Position numbers and translations under genes: made by a program. DNA of 64,000 bases. Source: Phytophthora hibernalis. Taxonomy: Eukaryota > Oomycota > Peronosporomycetes > Peronosporales > Peronosporaceae. Positions 1-11,493 of this stretch are shown one piece after another. The DNA is taken from positions 186,001 through 250,000 of the forward strand of contig JAAKBF010000221.1 of assembly GCA_012656075.1 (NCBI GenBank). The letters are read 5' to 3'. The notes under the pieces were generated by a model. It ran no database searches. It saw only the letters and a program-made list of their open reading frames with translations, and was not told the DNA's origin. Position 1 is the first letter of the stretch. Every line of letters starts with the position of its first letter.

Positions 1-33
1 ACATTGTGAAACGACCGACGCCTGACTCGCCAG

Positions 34-3000
34 ATGCCATCAGTGTCGGTCGGCAAGCCTCATGAGCGCCAGCCTTTGGCTATTCGTGCTAACGCTAGGA
101 AACCCAAGCACCCGGGCACCGGCAAAGGTGCTGCGATACACAGTAACAATGCCCTACTTTATGTAGAGAATGAAGCTGAGCTGGAAGCCAAGAGACTCGC
201 AGCCCAGCGGGCTGCAATGGTGATGGCTGACCGCGCTACTACCATCTTGAAGATGCAGCAGCAGCGGAATCCAGTTGTACTCGATCTTCGGCTTATTGGC
301 GACGAGCTCGATGATGTACTGCTGACCGAAATGGCACATCAACTCCAGGCTAACCGAGCGGGTGGATATTCACTACTGATCCTCTCGGGATGCAAAGGCT
401 TTACCCCCGTAAGTAGGTTTTGACCCTGACAGGCCACACAGCAACTCATGAATCCTGTTTGATTGATGTAGGTTGGTTTACGCTCTCTTGTGCACGTCGT
501 GGGTGAATCATTGCGCCAACTCGACTGCTCCTTCACCAAGTTGTCAACGCCGATGTTGCAGGTACTAGCTTCAGGCATTGAGCGACTGGATGTGCTTGAC
601 TTTTCAGCCTGCTCACAACTTTTGAGTGAAGGCGTGCGTGAGTTTATCTCGTGCTGCAACAGTTCATTAACTCGGCTGAATCTTTCTCGTTGCGAAGCAC
701 TAACAGACGATGCATTAGGGTGGATTGGTGGTACATTGGGGCCTCAAGGTTCACGCACTCGGTGTCGTCGGTTGATGTCGCTAGATGTGTCTTACACAGC
801 AGCCATTTGTGATCGCGGTCTAGCTGCACTCGGTGGGGGATGTCAAGCGCTGCAATTTCTGAATCTGGAGAGCCTCGAACGTATTTCGGATGCTGGTATA
901 CTCCACATTGTGCGAGGCTGCAAGTCGCTGTGTGTCCTCAGTCTGAAGCGATGTCACCAGCTCACGAATGTTACTCTTGGGCATATCGGAAAACACGGCG
1001 CAAACTTGCGGACTCTCAATTTAAGCAGTTGCTACGGAATGTCATCTGCCGGGTTATTAGCAATGGTGCTGGGTACGCCTCTGTTACAGTCGCTAAATCT
1101 TGAGGGCTGTCTGCACATGCGTGAGGATATTCTTGCGCCAGTCACAACAGCATGCCCCGCGCTTCAGACACTGAATGTGACAGGATGTCAGGAAATTACG
1201 GATACCGGCATAAGGACTTTGGCTGAGAACATGCCGTTTGTTCAACGAGCACGCACATATCGTGGGCTGGAACCGCGTACCGATGGATTACAGATTAAGT
1301 ACTCGATCCAAGAGCAAACGATTCGTTCTTCAGCAGCGCTGAGACTGCAAGCCTACTATCGTGGATATTTAGGACGGTGTGTTGCATCCTCGTGGCGTGA
1401 GAAAATGATCCAGGCTCCGGCCTGCCACAAAATCCGACGATGTTACACGTGCTGGCACCTAAGGCGTGAACTCGAATACCGTGTTAAGCGCACCAAGCTT
1501 GTGTATCGTAGTGTCGTGCGAATCCAAAGTTTAATTCGCGGCGTGCTGGGTCGAGCAGATTTTGCACGTTCTCAGCAAGAGGGGCAACGACTCACTGCCT
1601 GGGCTGTCTACGCTGTCAAGGTTCAGGCTACCTATCGAGGTCATTGGACGCGAAGACACTTCGTACTCGTGCGCAAAGCGATGGAACGATACCGCCTGGA
1701 GCAAAACCTTGAGCAGCGCGAAACTGCGGCAACTCGTTTACAGATAAATTATCGTGCACGTTTTGGTCGATCGCGTTTTGAAGATCTAATGACCTTGAAC
1801 CAACGACGACGAAAAGAACAGCAGGACGCCGCTGTAACATTGCAGAGACTTTATCGGACCCGAGCTGCACGGCGAGCGTACCGCCAGCTGCGTGCAGCAA
1901 TTGCGCGGCAGCAAGAAGAAGTTCGTGAAATCGAGCGACTGGCGATCAAGCTGCAGAGCAACTGGCGAGGGCACCGAAGTCGTAAGAATGAGCTGATTCG
2001 AGTTCGTGCAAAGGCCCAAACACGTGAAACACTTCAACATGCAGCTGCTAGCCGTATAAAGGCAGGTGTACGCGGATACTTTGGACGACGATATGCTAGG
2101 GCTGAGCGTGTTCGAGCTCAAACACGACTACGTGCAGCATGTGTAATCCAGCGGGCTTGGCGCAGGTACTCAGAGCCCGAAGCTAGACAAATTAATCTAG
2201 ATGCCATGCTGTTGCATCTGCGTGACAGCGCGCTCAATGAAGATGCTGCGGCTCGAGCGAAGCAAACCGACATTTTGCGCAAGGCACGGGACCTCGTTAA
2301 TCGTGATTCCGCTTCAGAACCAGAGAGTGATGACGACTGGCGCGACTTCCAGGATGAATATGGTGATCAGTTTTGGTTTTCTCCGTCTCGGAACGAGCGG
2401 GTCTACATGCGACCGAACGATTATGCCCGTGAGAAAGCCATTCTTGAGATGCCGTGCCGTGTACTATGGCCACTCGAGCAGCGTTGGTTTGATGGTCGTG
2501 TGACTCGATACAACTCGAAAAAGGTTCGACACCGCATTGACTACGATGATGGAGATCACGAGTGGCTGAGTGTCTTTCGTGCCGACTCATCGCGCGTGCA
2601 ACTGTTCAACGGCCAGTGTTGGTGTATGGCTCCGATGCTCGACACTTCGCAGCGAGCACTACGAGCTGCCATCTTCATCAATGTGTATTTCCAGCGGTAC
2701 GACCCACGACGAATGTGTTGGCGTAGTGGCACCATCCGAGCCTACCACGAACCAAGTGACATGTTTTTGCTAATGAATGATCCGCACGACGCCGGCGATG
2801 GAGGACCATTGCAGTATGACCAGGAGTGGGTGAATGTGTTTACATCCGAGAACCATTTCCAAGTGCAAGACGCGATTACTCGGAAATGGTATTCTCTGAG
2901 TGGGTACGTATTCGGTCATGTGCGTGGCCGACCACTGGATTTACAGATATTGCAGTCCAAACAAAACGAAGGCTACTGGTACAGCGTAGCAGACTATCTC

Positions 3001-3240
3001 GACTACAACGAGGAGGCGTTTGTGCAAGCAGAAGATACCCCCGTTGATACACCTGACGCTGTTGACGAAATCGTTGTAGACGAAGAGAAGGAGACAGAGC
3101 GTGACGATGCCGACTTCGACGAAAACGAGAATGACGACACTGTCAGAACTGAAACTGGAGAAGAAGGAGACACAGAAGACTCGGGGCAGGAAGAGTCCGA
3201 ACAAGAAAGCGATGAGGACGAAGCAGAGGACTACCGGTAG
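34..3240 (+). CDS. Leucine-rich-repeat / multi-IQ / Tudor-like protein
   Basis: Two exons, 34-408 and 472-3240 (intron starts GTAAGT, ends TAG), encode about 1,047 residues. After a basic N-terminus, residues about 130-390 are cysteine-containing leucine-rich repeats of the F-box/AMN1 type (recurring L..LNLs.C.. and 'itD.gl' patterns). Residues about 410-690 hold some eight IQ-like helices (for example LQAYYRGYLGR, IQSLIRGVLGR, VQATYRGHWTR, LQSNWRGHRSR), which normally bind calmodulin or myosin-type light chains. A segment near residue 785 (VLWPLEQRWFDGRVTRY ... DYDDGDHEW) looks like a Tudor/Agenet-type fold, and the last 70 residues are strongly acidic. LRR-IQ proteins are common in cilia, so a flagellar or cytoskeletal scaffold is my inference. 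The ATG at 34 is the first in frame, but the window begins only 33 bases upstream, so a further 5' exon cannot be excluded. Confidence 0.8.
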
Positions 3241-3345
3241 TGCAGTACGTTGAAAACAACCTGTGACGCGCGTTAAAACGTACTTAGTAACATTTCTAAT
3301 GTACTTGTAAAATACATTCCTCATCTTGAGCCACAAGTCGCAAGT

Positions 3346-5038
3346 ATGAAGCTCTTCCAGCTCACGCTGCCCAACGAGCAGCACGGCAAGGTGCGTCTCG
3401 GTTGCTCTCTCTCATGTCTCTTGCTCCCTAACGCCATCTCTCCCAGGTCGTGTCCGTGCTGCAAGATGAGCTCAAGCTGGACAACGTGACCAGCGTCGAG
3501 GCTCGCACGTCGTCCATCGTGACGTTCCGCGTGGAGGACGAGGAGATGCAGGCCATCCTCAACAAGCTGCAGCGCATGGGCGTCGGCGTCCAGTTCGGCT
3601 TCTGCGACGTCATGTCGCTCACGCCGGGCACCACCATGCGCAAGCGCAACCGCAGCAAGAAGAAGAAGCGCAGCGTGGGCCGCATCCTCGAGCGCAACAC
3701 GGACGTGGGCACGGCGGTGCCTGTGGCTGAGATGTACGCGCACATTGAAGCCAACTCGACGTTGTCCCGGGACTCGGTGGTGATGCTGTTGATCTCCTCG
3801 TAAGCGGTTGCAGAGGAATTGATCTGTTGGAAACGAGGCGTCTGACTGTTGCTCTACTGCTACCAGATCAATCGCTGGAATTGGTTTGGCTGGAGACTCA
3901 TCGGTGACTATTGTTGGTAGTTTATGGGTGTGATTGGGGGATACTGACACGTGCATGCACTTTTGTCAGACATACGTCGTTGCCTCTATGTTGTTGTCGC
4001 CGATGATGGTACGCCACTTTCATTTGCTCATATTTTCAAGTGGTGTGGTAACTAACTATTGTCGGTATTGAACAGGGCCCGATTTTAGGCTGCGCTTTCG
4101 GCTTTGCTCTTCGGGATAAAAACCTATTCATCAACGGAATGCTGAATGAACTCTTCGCGTTGGTAAGTCGTCATGAGAAATACTTCTCTCATCGCTTTTA
4201 TCTCATCCCCTGTCGTCGTTTCCCCGCAGACGATCACTTTCTTGCTGGGTATTATGATTGGCGCATTCCTAAGCCCGTACGCGGTGGCATTGAATTGGCC
4301 CACGGCTGAAATGCGCGAGCGTGGTCAAGCCATCCAGTTGCTGTTCGGCGCGATTGTCGCCGCACTTTCGGGCACTGGTGTTGCCTTAGCTGAGTCAAAC
4401 GCCAACATCTCGTCCGTGGTTGGAGTTGCCATCGCGGCGGCACTTCTTCCGCCTACTGTGAACTGTGGAATCTGCTTTTCGTATGTCATGATCGGCCAGT
4501 ACTTTGTGGTATGTAACGTTATTTGCTGGAATTGTCTGCTATTACGTCGAAGTTAAAACTACAGTAGTTTTGCAATTTGACTCACGTAATTTATGTTTGA
4601 ATGGCGACAGACAGACGACATCATTGGAGAAGAGCAAAAACTCGTTTTCTACGAGATCGCTGTGGGGAGTTTGATGCTGTTGTGGATCAACGTCGTCCTC
4701 ATATACGTCACTGCAGTACTGGTATTTAAGATCAAAAAGGTGGATCAGTTCCAATTGATCCGACGTGTTGACGAGGGTGCATGGCAAAACCTACCTCGTG
4801 TTCAACGATCCCCAGCCCACAGAGATATTGCCGGGAGACATGACTTTGAGAGGCGTGAGAGAGGGGGAGTAGCGAAAGTACCAACAGCACTCGCGGGTTC
4901 TTGACTGATGAAGAGGAGGATGTAGGCTCCTCCTCCTTGCACAAAGATACACGGGGTGTATCGAAAATGCCACCAATGTGCCGACGACCGCAGCAACCGG
5001 GCGATATGGAGGAAATTGGTCAAGCTGATGCGGTGTAA
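3346..5038 (+). CDS. DUF389 family multi-spanning membrane protein
   Basis: Seven exons: 3346-3390, 3447-3799, 3867-about 3912, 3970-4008, 4076-4162, 4230-4508 and 4611 onward. The product begins MKLFQLTLPNEQHGK, has a soluble N-terminal part, then the hydrophobic DUF389/TIGR00341 core: VASMLLSPMMGPILG, a long helix containing GAFLSPYAV, AIVAALSGTGVALAES and AAALLPPTVNCGI. The family is widespread in bacteria and its substrate is not established. After the last helix (IKKVDQFQLIRRVDE) the frame as written runs to 4904. Removing one G from GGG at 4775-4777 and one from GGGGG at 4863-4867 gives a more convincing cytosolic tail (GKTYLVFNDPQPTEILPGD ... LTDEEEDVG) ending at 5038, so I take 5038 as the end. 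The donor of exon 3 is uncertain. Confidence 0.75.
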
Positions 5039-5133
5039 ACGTTATCGATGCAAATGACAGAGAAAGTTGAGAAAAGAATCAGTGGACTGCTTGCACCGAC
5101 ACCAAGCTTCGCCTTAAATGTTACTCATTCATA

Positions 5134-8100
5134 CTAATTTGTATATCCATCTATCTCTAAGGTAGTCTGGCGGGTATTTCGCCTGGTTTTTGAGCGTCGC
5201 TGAACAGCGTGCAGGTGCATGGTGGCTATTTCTCGATTACGGTCGTACGGCATATTTTGGCATACTAAGATGCGCTGAGCCGGTGACTCCTTCCTGAGAG
5301 GAGCTAACGAGGAAGCAGATTTGAGTACCATCGACTGGGTTGCGTTCGTGCGGCGGACTAGCGTAGATAAGGCTGGAGGCATCTCTGATTTCGGTGCTTG
5401 TTGCTGCACAATTGCTTCAAGTCTACGAACAGTTACAACGGTGGTTAGCAGCGTTTGCATACGGCGCGGCGTGAAGTACTTACATTCGAGGCTCCGAAAG
5501 ATGTCTGGTTACCCGTGGAGGCCGATTTTTTACAAGCACGGGTACCACCGACTTGGTGGGTTCTTTTTCGACGATTGGTGTCGCCTTTGCGTCTTTCGGC
5601 GAGACTTTTGCCGCACCCTCTTCTCCTCTTCCTCCGTTGTGTCACCAGATGGGTCCGATTCAGAGCCCACAGATCCGTCGTCTTCTGGGTTGTCTTGAAA
5701 ATTATCTGGAAGTGCAGCCTCGATCTCTCTGATCAAATCGTCGTGATCAAGCAACAAAAGCATTGACACATCATCGCTGGAAAATAATTGATCAAATTCA
5801 GAAGACAGACCGAAAGTGAACGAGTCGCTATTTTCCGGAGCTCGATTTAACGATGCCGGATCAAGGAGAGGCGATACTGGTCGCTGAGGCTGGACCCACG
5901 AAACAGGCATGTCTTGTTTGTTGAGTGCTTGAAGTGGTGCCAAACGGAGTTTGCTGTTGCTGTTGCTGTCGTTGGCAGAAATTAGAGGCTCAAAGCATTT
6001 GACTGGAATTGGCAGCTCTCGTGTATCTACGATTCGCTGCTGTGAGCTTCGAGCTACGTCGTCTTGCTCTGCTCTCGTTCCGGTGAGCGTGCCAGGAAGC
6101 TTTGGAGACAGCGACACACTCACAGTGCTTGCACGCCGCAATGCTAGAACTTGCGAAAACGGAAGCAGCGCGTGACAGAACTTTAATCCAGCTGCGTGAA
6201 GGTCGACAGGGTAAAATGGCGAAGGGATTCAGTGAGATCAAATTCAGGGCGACTGCGAGTATTTGGTGCTGTCGGCTGGTTCAACTGCGATTTGTGTACG
6301 GAGGCATCGACACCGAAAAAGGAGGCTTCAAGCGTAAAACTGTGAAGCACCTGCATCTCAATCCAAACTACCACGCGTCCTGTGCCTCGTTTGGAGGCAT
6401 TGATCGAGAAGGTACAGTCACCAAAACTGTAGAACCCACCACGTGTGCAGTCACTCGTTTTACACAGGATATGTGGGAAGAGTCGAACTTGGGCTGCCTC
6501 ACTTCGGCTGCCAGCGTTGAATGGGCGGCAGCCGTAGAGGAATATATTTTTCTTGCGACTATGGCCGTGGAGGTCGCAATAGAGACTCACTGGACGAGTC
6601 TTGCAAACAGAGAAAATCATTTTCTTGGTGGCAAAAATCGTTGGGTGCAACTCACTTGAAGGGTTCAGCCATCGTCGATTAAGATCTGTGCCAGCAAGCG
6701 AGCAGCGATAGTTGCCGTGAATTACCCCATCTGGGTTCAGCATTGGGACAACCTTGAACACGAAGTGTTGTCGTAAAAACCGTGCCTCAAGCGAGTTCCC
6801 AGTGAGGAAGTCAAGTATCCCATGCATGACGAAGCTGCTGTTGCTCTCTCCTGGGTGAACTCGAGCGGTCAGCACAATAGCGGTACGTCGCCTTGTTACC
6901 AAATCCTTTTCATCGTCTTGACTGAAATCAGTGATGGTGAGCAAGTCGCAGTTGTTACCAGCGATTGTTTTACACATCACCCGTCGCTTGAAGTTGTTTC
7001 TGCGCTCGGGGTCTTTTTGCATGGACAGCATGAAGCGCTGCAGCCGGGTATATGTGTAAGGATAACAATGTGCAAAATACGCGACCAAAGGCTTGTCGTC
7101 GAATGCGCTTTGAACCTGACTGGACGAATACAGTGTCTGAACTGGAAATCCGTACACGAAAGAGAGTGTGTAGTAGTTTCTTACTTTCCCCGTGCGGCGA
7201 TGTCGATATGTGTCTATATTTTTGAAGTAGCATACGTTGACACCTGAGTGATGCCAACCGCACTTGATCACGGCTGGGCTCTCGATAAAAACGGCAGGAA
7301 GCATTCCATCAGTGTACAGGCTCCCTTTTTGAGCATATTACGAATATTGATGCGCACATTCATGGTTGCAGCACCGCGTTCTCGAGTTTGCCGAAGTAAA
7401 TTTGCCGGGACGGTGACGCGGAAGAAGTACCATTGGATATGGCCACGCGTATTCACGTCGGTGTCTGCATAGAGGTCGTATTCGAAATCAACGTCAACGA
7501 AAAACGGAAATGGCATGGTCGAGGATGCTTTTGAAGCAGACGACATGACAGACTCGTTTGACGATCGCGTTGCACTTTTAGACTGCGAGCTGCGCAACAT
7601 TAGCAACTCGTGGCTTGGTGCGTATCGCCGCCCGAACACTCGATAGGCTCGATCCAAATTGCCACTCTCAAAGGTAGCACTGAAACTCAACTCTTCGGGG
7701 CGGTTCATGATGCCAACCAAGGAAGCTGATCCGCACTCCAGTTCCTTGTTCCGCTTGTAAACTAGTCGCGTCTCTAGTCCAAAGCCGTGGCGTGGCGACT
7801 GGAAGAATTCATTGTTCGTCATGTACTCACTTAGCATCCGGGAGCGTCTTGGGACGTCTGGGGGAACAGCTATGGAACCTCGTTCAGCGTACTGGTGCGC
7901 GTCTGCTTCGTCCAGTGAAGATAGGTATGGCAAGGTATAACCGAATCCCGTCTGTGTGGAGTGTCAAACTCCTCCCATTCGTCATCGGGCCCAAGTGCAA
8001 TGAGAGGTAGCGGCGGCGGTGTGCTCAGAACGGGGCCATGTGAGCGCTTTCGCACGAGTCTGTCGGCATACAGCTTTAAGTTCATATCACGCTGTCGATG

Positions 8101-8193
8101 ATTGAATGCACCCCTCTTCCCCTGGCGCACGTGTCCAGGATAGAAAACAAGGTCAACGCAGTTACGGGGCTCTGGATGGAGATTGTTGTCCAC
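5134..8193 (-). CDS. Cytosolic carboxypeptidase, M14 family (AGBL/CCP type), frame broken by indels
   Basis: Read right to left. The conserved N-terminal CCP domain (FFVDVDFEYDLYADTDVNTR, then GHIQWYFFRV) is followed by the zinc carboxypeptidase domain with HPGES (zinc ligands His and Glu), DLNRRW, and DLHGHSRKKNIFLYGC carrying the third ligand. These enzymes remove glutamates from tubulin tails and other proteins, which suits a flagellated organism. The frame needs one added base at T5 7326-7330 (joining NIRNMLKKG to SLYTDGMLPAVF), one near 7935-7975, and one at CC 6188-6189 (restoring FTQLGLKFCHALL). After the domain comes an acidic then basic tail to about 5530, and possibly one more exon to 5134. 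The first in-frame ATG is at 8085; codons up to 8193 are open without ATG, so an upstream exon may exist. A true pseudogene is possible but less likely, given similar breaks in essential genes nearby. Confidence 0.8.
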
Positions 8194-8203
8194 AGTTTAA
8201 ACT

Positions 8204-8283
8204 GAGTTTCGTGGACGAAACTGAAATTCGTCCGGGGACGAAACTCACGGCCTTGAAGCCACAAAACGCACGGCCTTGAAGCC
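8204..8283. repeat. Nested hairpin followed by a 14-bp direct repeat
   Basis: Arms 8204-8212 (GAGTTTCGT) and 8238-8246 (ACGAAACTC) are perfect inverted repeats. Inside them 8213-8219 (GGACGAA) pairs with 8227-8233 (TTCGTCC) around a 7-nt loop, leaving only a GGGG bulge: 16 pairs in all. Immediately after, the 14-mer ACGGCCTTGAAGCC occurs at 8247-8260 and again at 8270-8283. The element sits just 5' of the carboxypeptidase gene and 3' of the dynein light-chain gene. Its role is unknown. Confidence 0.7.
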
Positions 8284-8416
8284 TTCATGCGGCGAATTGT
8301 TCAATGAACACCACCCCGTTCGTATTGAAAAAGTTTAAGCTCGGCATTGTCGTCACCGTCACCTCACACACTCGTCTTCTTGTCGGAGTAGTATCGGTGT
8401 CACGTTGCCGAGCTGC

Positions 8417-8692
8417 TTAGGCGGTGGCGAAGAGCACGACAGCCATCTGACCGATGTAGAAGTAGAGGAACTTGGACTGCTCATGGGTGACGTAGCACGC
8501 GACATTGCGTCCGACGCAGCAGTGCCACAATAGCCCGTGGTATTTCTGCTCAAAATGCTGCTTCACCTTAGCTGCGATCTCCTGCTCGTTCGTCTCCGTG
8601 CCCATTGCAACTTGCGCGACAGCAATCACCTCGTCCTGTAGCTCCTGATCCATTGTCGACGTCTTCACCACGGGCTTCACTTGGGTCCCCAT
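8417..8692 (-). CDS. Dynein light chain, LC8 type
   Basis: A single exon encodes 91 residues, the normal LC8 length. Recognisable family blocks are the helix VKQHFEQKYHGLLWHCCVGR, the strand NVACYVTHEQSKFLYFYIGQ and the C-terminal VVLFATA. LC8 is a homodimeric hub that binds short linear motifs. It is a subunit of cytoplasmic and axonemal dyneins and also acts in many non-dynein complexes. The start ATG (8690-8692) lies 115 bp from the start of the divergent TPR gene, so the two may share a promoter. Confidence 0.93.
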   Translation of the reverse strand: MGTQVKPVVKTSTMDQELQDEVIAVAQVAMGTETNEQEIAAKVKQHFEQKYHGLLWHCCVGRNVACYVTHEQSKFLYFYIGQMAVVLFATA

Positions 8693-8807
8693 TGCGTTCT
8701 GCCTTCGCGTTTAGATACTGATCTTGGCGCTCTCCGACCTTTCACTGTTGTCGGACCACCAAACGTCCGATGGTCGGCGGTTAAGTTCCTCATTTGGGCG
8801 CCGACCG

Positions 8808-10633
8808 ATGCACCATGGAGGCTTCTTTCAGCACAGACTTGACCCCGTTGGAGGCGTCGCGACAAAAGAGGAAGAGGCAGACAGGCGAATAGCTGTCTGC
8901 GATCTGGATGGAGCGCTGCAATGCCTGACTAAGGCCATCTTCTTGCGACCAGAGCACGCACCACTGTACGCGAAACGCGCGCAGGTGTATTGGGAGCTTT
9001 GCGACGTCAAATCGGCAATTGCAAACTTCCGGAAGCTGTTCGCCGTGGACCCAGACCCTCCGCAGCGCATTAAGGATCAGCTCGCGGCATTACTGGATCT
9101 TCACGCGTACTCGTTGTTGTCGTTAGGCGAGTCCCCGGGCGTTGTGCTTGGTTATCTCAACGAAGCCATCCAGCTTAACGCACTGGACGAAGCCTACTGG
9201 TTGCATCGTGCGATGGCAAACATTGAAGCTGGTTGTTTTGATAAGGCCGTACAGGACGTGGATCACTGTATTTGCCTCAATAGCCGCGACGTCGAATACT
9301 TTGTCCTCCGTGCCAAGTTGCACTGGCGACTGCACATGCAGGAGAAAGCCACCGCCGACATTCATAAGGCAGCTCAACTGCAACCCGACCATCCAGAAGT
9401 GCTTGGACATGAGCAGCGTTTGCTCAAGGAGTCTCAGAATATCTACGAGCAGGCTCGCACGCAGTTAATGGCCCATCAGTTTGAAGATGCCATCCAAAAT
9501 CTTTCCAGGGCTACCGAAATCACACCCGAAGAAACCAAACTCTATTTGCTGCGTGCATCGGCTCACCGAGAACTTGGAGAGTACCACGTGGCACTGCGGG
9601 ACACTGAGAAAGCTCTTAGTTGCCATCGCCACCAAAGAGACGCTTTGCACGCAGCGCAGACGCATCATCAACACCAATCTCCCCGAGACAACCATCACGT
9701 CCCAATGTTGCGTCTAAATTCAGGACGGGATACCTCTCCACAATATTGTGACATTATCAAGCAGCGCAGTCTCATCCTGAATGACATTGGTATTCGCTTC
9801 TTGCACCAAAAGTCATTCCAACTCGCTGTAAACGCCATGAACCAGGCGATTCGAGGGCAAGTGGAGCTTGCAGAACTCTTTCGCGAGCAGTTTGCCAGTC
9901 CACAATACTTCCTTCATCGTGGAGATGCGTATCGAGGACTCGGCAATTTTCAAGCGGTAAGAGTGTGACGTTGGTGCGAACAACTCTTGATTTCACACTG
10001 ACAAACAGCCTGGTGGCTGATGCTTGTTTGATTCAGGCCTTGGCAGATTACCATCACGCACTGGAACTGCTTCCCGGAGACCAACACATTCAATCACGCG
10101 TGGCCCTCGTACATTACCAGTTTGGCGTGGAGCTGTTCAATCGAACTCTATTTGACAAGGCGGAGCTGGAATTTGGCAACGCCATCGAGCAGGACCCGAA
10201 CGTCCCGTCGTACTACGTGAGGAGAGGAGATGCTGCAAGATATCTTGAAAAACATCAAGCAGCATGTACAGATTATCAACAAGCGCTGCGACTGAATCCG
10301 AACGACACAGAAACCTACGTAGGTTTTCATCTTGACGATGCTGGAAAAATTCCAGTCTGACCGATGTTGTATACTTATGTCACGCAGATAAAACTCCAGC
10401 AGTACAATGTAGCGCCACTGGCGGCAACCAGCAATCAGCGCACCCTCGAGCCTTCGAAATCAGTCGCGTCGACGCAACATGTAGCATGCTCACCGCAACA
10501 ACGACGCTCGCAGCAACTTCAGGCTAACGTGGACGACGCTCGAAAATCCTTCAAGAAGAAAAATCAGCGCGTGCAGGATCTTTTCAACAACCGACCCAAA
10601 GTGCCTCCACCAAGTATGAATACACTCAAGTGA
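8808..10633 (+). CDS. Tetratricopeptide-repeat protein, TTC16-like
   Basis: Three exons, 8808-9956, 10037-10318 and 10388-10633, encode 558 residues, with in-phase introns (GTAAGA...CAG, GTAGGT...CAG). Nearly the whole protein is TPR helices, for example DLDGALQCLTKAIFLRPEHA, FEDAIQNLSRATEITPEE and FDKAELEFGNAIEQDP; a basic glutamine- and lysine-rich tail follows. The repeat layout resembles vertebrate TTC16, a poorly understood protein linked to cilia; that assignment is tentative. TPRs bind partner proteins, so a scaffold role is inferred. A second ATG at 8815 has an excellent context (ACCATGG) but lies in another frame that stops after 25 codons; a missing base there would make it the true start. 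Confidence 0.82.
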
Positions 10634-10644
10634 CTCGACCACAG

Positions 10645-11286
10645 CTAAATGTCCTTGTAGATGAGTTCGTACTGCGGAATGTGCGACTTTTCAATCGGAC
10701 AGTTCACAATCGACTTGCCGTGCTTAGCACCGCGATAAATTACCTGCCCACACATGTAAAATGTCGCACCAAGCAGCTCAACGAGTGGAAAAAGAGGCAG
10801 CAGGTTGACGCACCTCCACGAGATCAATGAAGTCCTGCTTCGTGCGGAAAGCGCCGATAAATTTGGTGTGGTCGGGGTGCTAGTGCAACATCAATATGTA
10901 TCATAGTTTAGATAGGGTTTCTGCATGAAAGCAAGCAGAGCACCCACCCATAGTCCACCTTCATGTGTTGGCCGTTGACGAAGAAGAGGGTGGCGGGGAT
11001 GAGCGTGATGTCGAAGTACTGGCAGTAAATGGGCACTTGCTCCGCCTCTACGAGACACAGACGCGCCATTTGGACAGCTCGTGCTCGCATCTGGCCAACT
11101 ACAGCAGAGCCGTCAGAACGAGCGCAAGCGCAAGACATTTAGACCACGCACGATGTCGTCCTGTTGCAGACACACGGTGTCCGAGGCTCGGCCGAAGCGC
11201 AGCACCAGCACGCGGTCCTTGGTGCCGCGGATAGCTTCGTCCACCGTCGACTTGCTCACAAGGTGCTCCAGCAAGAGCGACGCCAT
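10645..11286 (-). CDS. TXNL4B: Thioredoxin-like splicing factor TXNL4B (Dim1-like)
   Basis: Four exons (11152-11286, 10944-11090, 10814-10879, 10645-10743) join in phase to 148 residues, against 149 in human TXNL4B. Diagnostic segments are VLVLRFGRASDTVCLQQDDI, YCQYFDITLIPATLFFVNGQ, HMKVDYG and VIYRGAKHGKSIV, with the C-terminal YELIYKDI. The family adopts a thioredoxin fold without the redox CxxC. It is the paralogue of the U5 snRNP protein DIM1 and works in pre-mRNA splicing. The gene is tail-to-tail with the TPR gene (11 bp apart) and head-to-head with RPA1 (207 bp). Confidence 0.93.
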
Positions 11287-11493
11287 CGTCAGGGTTCGAA
11301 AATTGGACTAGTTTTTGGGTTTTATTATTTTTGATGTCCCACCCACCTGGGTTTGGTCGTGTCGTATTTAAAATACAACACGATGTTTTCAACATGAAAG
11401 CCGGTGTGGTGTACACAATTTCCATATAAGTACGAATGAATTTTGGCGCCAACGGAAACACAAACCGAGTCCCGCCAGCGAGTGAAAGTGACC

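Noticed and set aside
5134..8193. Calling the carboxypeptidase a pseudogene
   Set aside because: All catalytic motifs are intact and each break is a one-base change, the same kind seen in essential genes of this window.
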